A stretch of 6,540 nucleotides of DNA from Sutterellaceae bacterium (GTDB lineage: Bacteria > Pseudomonadota > Gammaproteobacteria > Burkholderiales > Burkholderiaceae_F), in the NCBI GenBank assembly GCA_030531135.1, contig JAUNOJ010000100.1, forward strand, positions 1 to 6,540, given 5' to 3'. The translations under genes and the position numbers were made by a program. Positions 5,205-6,540 of this stretch are shown here, one piece after another. Below the pieces are notes generated by a model. The model searched no databases and was not told where the DNA came from. It worked only from the letters and a program-made list of their open reading frames with translations. Each line of letters begins with the position of its first letter. Position 1 is the first letter of the stretch.

Positions 5205-6443
5205 ATGGCTGAAAACAAGAAATCCCTCATGGGTTTGCCGACACAAATGCTCATCGGTTTGGTCCTAGGTGTGGTCGTAGGTATGTTTACCTCGGCCGAA
5301 TTCGCTCAGACGTGGTTTAGACCCTTGGGCGATTTGTTCATCCGATTGATCCGTATGGTGGTTGTGCCCTTGGTGTTTGCAACCTTGGTCGCCGGTGCCG
5401 CCGGTATTTCCGACGTGGGTAAGCTCGGTCGCGTGGCCGTCAAGACCCTCGTTTTGTTTATGGCAACCTCGGCCATCGCCGTGGCGATGGGCTTGATCGT
5501 TGCCAACATCGTCGATCCGGGCGTGGGCGTGACGCTTTCGACCGAAGGCTTGAAGGCCGCTCAGGTCAATGCACCGAGTTTTGTGAAGACGTTGCTTGAA
5601 ATCGTTCCGATCAATCCGATGGAATCCTTTGCCAAGGCAAGCATTCTTCAGATCATCTTCTTTGCCATCATGTTCGGCTTCTGCTTGAACTGGATGGGAG
5701 AAAAGGGTAAGCCCGTTTACGAATTCTTCGACATCATCGGCAAGTTGATGATTCGCATGACGCACGTCGTCATGAAGTTCGCTCCCATCGGCGTGTTCGG
5801 TTTGATGGCCGCCGTCGTTGCTCAGTACGGTATCGCCGTTTTGCTGCCGTTGATGAAGTTGATCCTGGCTTCCTTCATCGCCACCAGCTTGCTCGTGATC
5901 CTCATCTATGTGCCTTGGGTCAAGTTCGGTATCGGCATTCCTCTCGGTACGTACTTCAAGGGCATTTTCGAACCCTGGTTGATCGCCTTTACGACCTGCT
6001 CGTCTGCCGCTGCCATGGCCGCCAACTTGGTTGCCTCCCGCAAGCTCGGCGCTTCCAACGCCATCGCCAGTTTCGCAGTGCCTCTGGGTAACACCATCAA
6101 TATGAACGGTACGGCCGTTTACATGGGTGTGACCGCCATCTTCGCCGCTCAGATCTACGGTATCGACTTGTCGATCACCGACCAGGTCATCGTGGTGTTG
6201 ACCGGTGTCTTGGCCGCTATCGGTACGGCCGGTGTTCCGGGGGCCGGTTTGATTATGTCGACCTTGGTCTTTACGCAGATCGGTTTGCCGCTTGAAGTCG
6301 TGGCATTGATCGCCGGCGTCGACCGTATTCTCGACATGATCCGTACGTCCATTAACGTGGTGGGCGACTCCACGACCGCTTTGGCCGTTTCCAAGATGGA
6401 AGGCGAACTCGGTAAGGAACCGTTCGACGAAAACGCCGTGTAA
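5205..6443 (+). CDS. Dicarboxylate/amino acid:cation symporter (DAACS, SLC1-like), probably for acidic amino acids
   Basis: This inner-membrane protein belongs to the GltP/GltT/DctA family, which imports glutamate, aspartate or C4-dicarboxylates with Na+ or H+. At 412 residues it has the usual length, and its many hydrophobic stretches fit eight membrane helices plus two re-entrant hairpins. Family marks in order are the hairpin-1 serines TTCSSAAA (263-270), the helix-7 motif NMNGT (299-303), hairpin-2 GVPGAG (343-348) and helix 8 ILDMIRTSINVVGD (375-388). Compared with the archaeal GltPh, D377, R380, T381, N384 and D388 match D394, R397, T398, N401 and D405. Arg380 fits a side-chain carboxylate, and Asp377, which binds the substrate amino group, is replaced in DctA, so glutamate or aspartate is more likely than succinate. 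NMNGT has Asn where GltPh has the Na+-site Asp312. The start has a strong RBS. The gene is divergent from phoB and apparently monocistronic. The exact substrate is uncertain. Confidence 0.93.
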   Translation: MAENKKSLMGLPTQMLIGLVLGVVVGMFTSAEFAQTWFRPLGDLFIRLIRMVVVPLVFATLVAGAAGISDVGKLGRVAVKTLVLFMATSAIAVAMGLIVANIVDPGVGVTLSTEGLKAAQVNAPSFVKTLLEIVPINPMESFAKASILQIIFFAIMFGFCLNWMGEKGKPVYEFFDIIGKLMIRMTHVVMKFAPIGVFGLMAAVVAQYGIAVLLPLMKLILASFIATSLLVILIYVPWVKFGIGIPLGTYFKGIFEPWLIAFTTCSSAAAMAANLVASRKLGASNAIASFAVPLGNTINMNGTAVYMGVTAIFAAQIYGIDLSITDQVIVVLTGVLAAIGTAGVPGAGLIMSTLVFTQIGLPLEVVALIAGVDRILDMIRTSINVVGDSTTALAVSKMEGELGKEPFDENAV

Positions 6444-6489
6444 GGCAAAGCTTTCGTCAAAGGTGCGGTCCGCTTCGATGAGCATCCCG

Positions 6490-6540
6490 AACTCCCAACC
6501 AACTAGATACCTAAAAACGGTAGACAGTTTTCGGGAGTTT
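6490..6540 (+). terminator. Candidate terminator after the symporter, cut by the window end
   Basis: AACTCCC (6490-6496) pairs perfectly with GGGAGTT (6533-6539) around 36 nt that can fold further (TACC with GGTA, AACT with AGTT). The sequence stops at the point where a T-run would begin. TCCCGA (6485-6490) and TCGGGA (6531-6536) offer an overlapping alternative stem. It begins 46 nt after the symporter stop. Confidence 0.4.

Noticed and set aside
4742..5205. Two short minus-strand open frames in the phoB-symporter gap (60 and 103 codons)
   Set aside because: They lie over the Pho box and the repeat-rich region, lack Shine-Dalgarno sequences and look like chance translations.
5265..6485. A 406-codon open frame on the minus strand across the symporter gene
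   Set aside because: It is antisense to a well-identified transporter, its product is dominated by His, Asp, Gly and Gln as expected from reverse reading of hydrophobic codons, and it has no ribosome-binding site or family motif.

Overview
The window reads as core chromosome of a beta- or gamma-proteobacterium, most likely a Burkholderiales-type betaproteobacterium. The support is the carB-greA adjacency, a PhoB-PhoR pair very close to the proteobacterial type, moderate GC content and Gram-negative lipoprotein signals. A Sutterella-like relative is a guess from composition and gene style and cannot be proved from this sequence alone. There are no insertion sequences, CRISPR arrays, rRNA or tRNA genes, and no clear sign of horizontal transfer.

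Layout. Positions 1-768 (+) hold the last 255 codons of carB, the large subunit of carbamoyl-phosphate synthase; its 5' part lies outside the window. A 137-nt gap with a perfect 11-bp hairpin and a U-rich terminator-like hairpin separates it from greA (906-1388, +), a transcript-cleavage factor. A strong, probably bidirectional terminator (1412-1463) lies between greA and the convergent gene at 1486-2427 (-), an outer-membrane-type lipoprotein of unknown function. Upstream of that gene is a textbook intrinsic terminator (2626-2664) that ends the phoB-phoR operon on the minus strand (phoB 4036-4731, phoR 2685-4016).

The phoB promoter carries a very clear Pho box: four heptamers on the minus strand at exact 11-bp steps (4780-4819), with a -10-like hexamer 10 nt beyond. 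This indicates that PhoB activates its own operon when phosphate is low. Between this box and a divergent gene lie about 385 nt without a convincing gene but rich in small repeats, notably two CTCAAA(A)GTCCCTAG elements 54 bp apart upstream of a candidate promoter. The divergent gene (5205-6443, +) encodes a sodium- or proton-coupled dicarboxylate/amino-acid symporter of the SLC1-like family. Its retained binding-site Asp and Arg suggest an acidic amino acid as substrate. A candidate terminator begins at 6490 and runs to the window edge.

How the genes relate. carB and greA are joined by conserved neighbourhood rather than by pathway. phoB and phoR form one signalling unit: PhoR is the membrane sensor kinase and PhoB the DNA-binding regulator. 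The lipoprotein and the symporter have no demonstrated link to either. I found no convincing previously undescribed system; the points most worth a second look are the repeat-rich region upstream of the symporter, the unknown lipoprotein and the hairpins between carB and greA.
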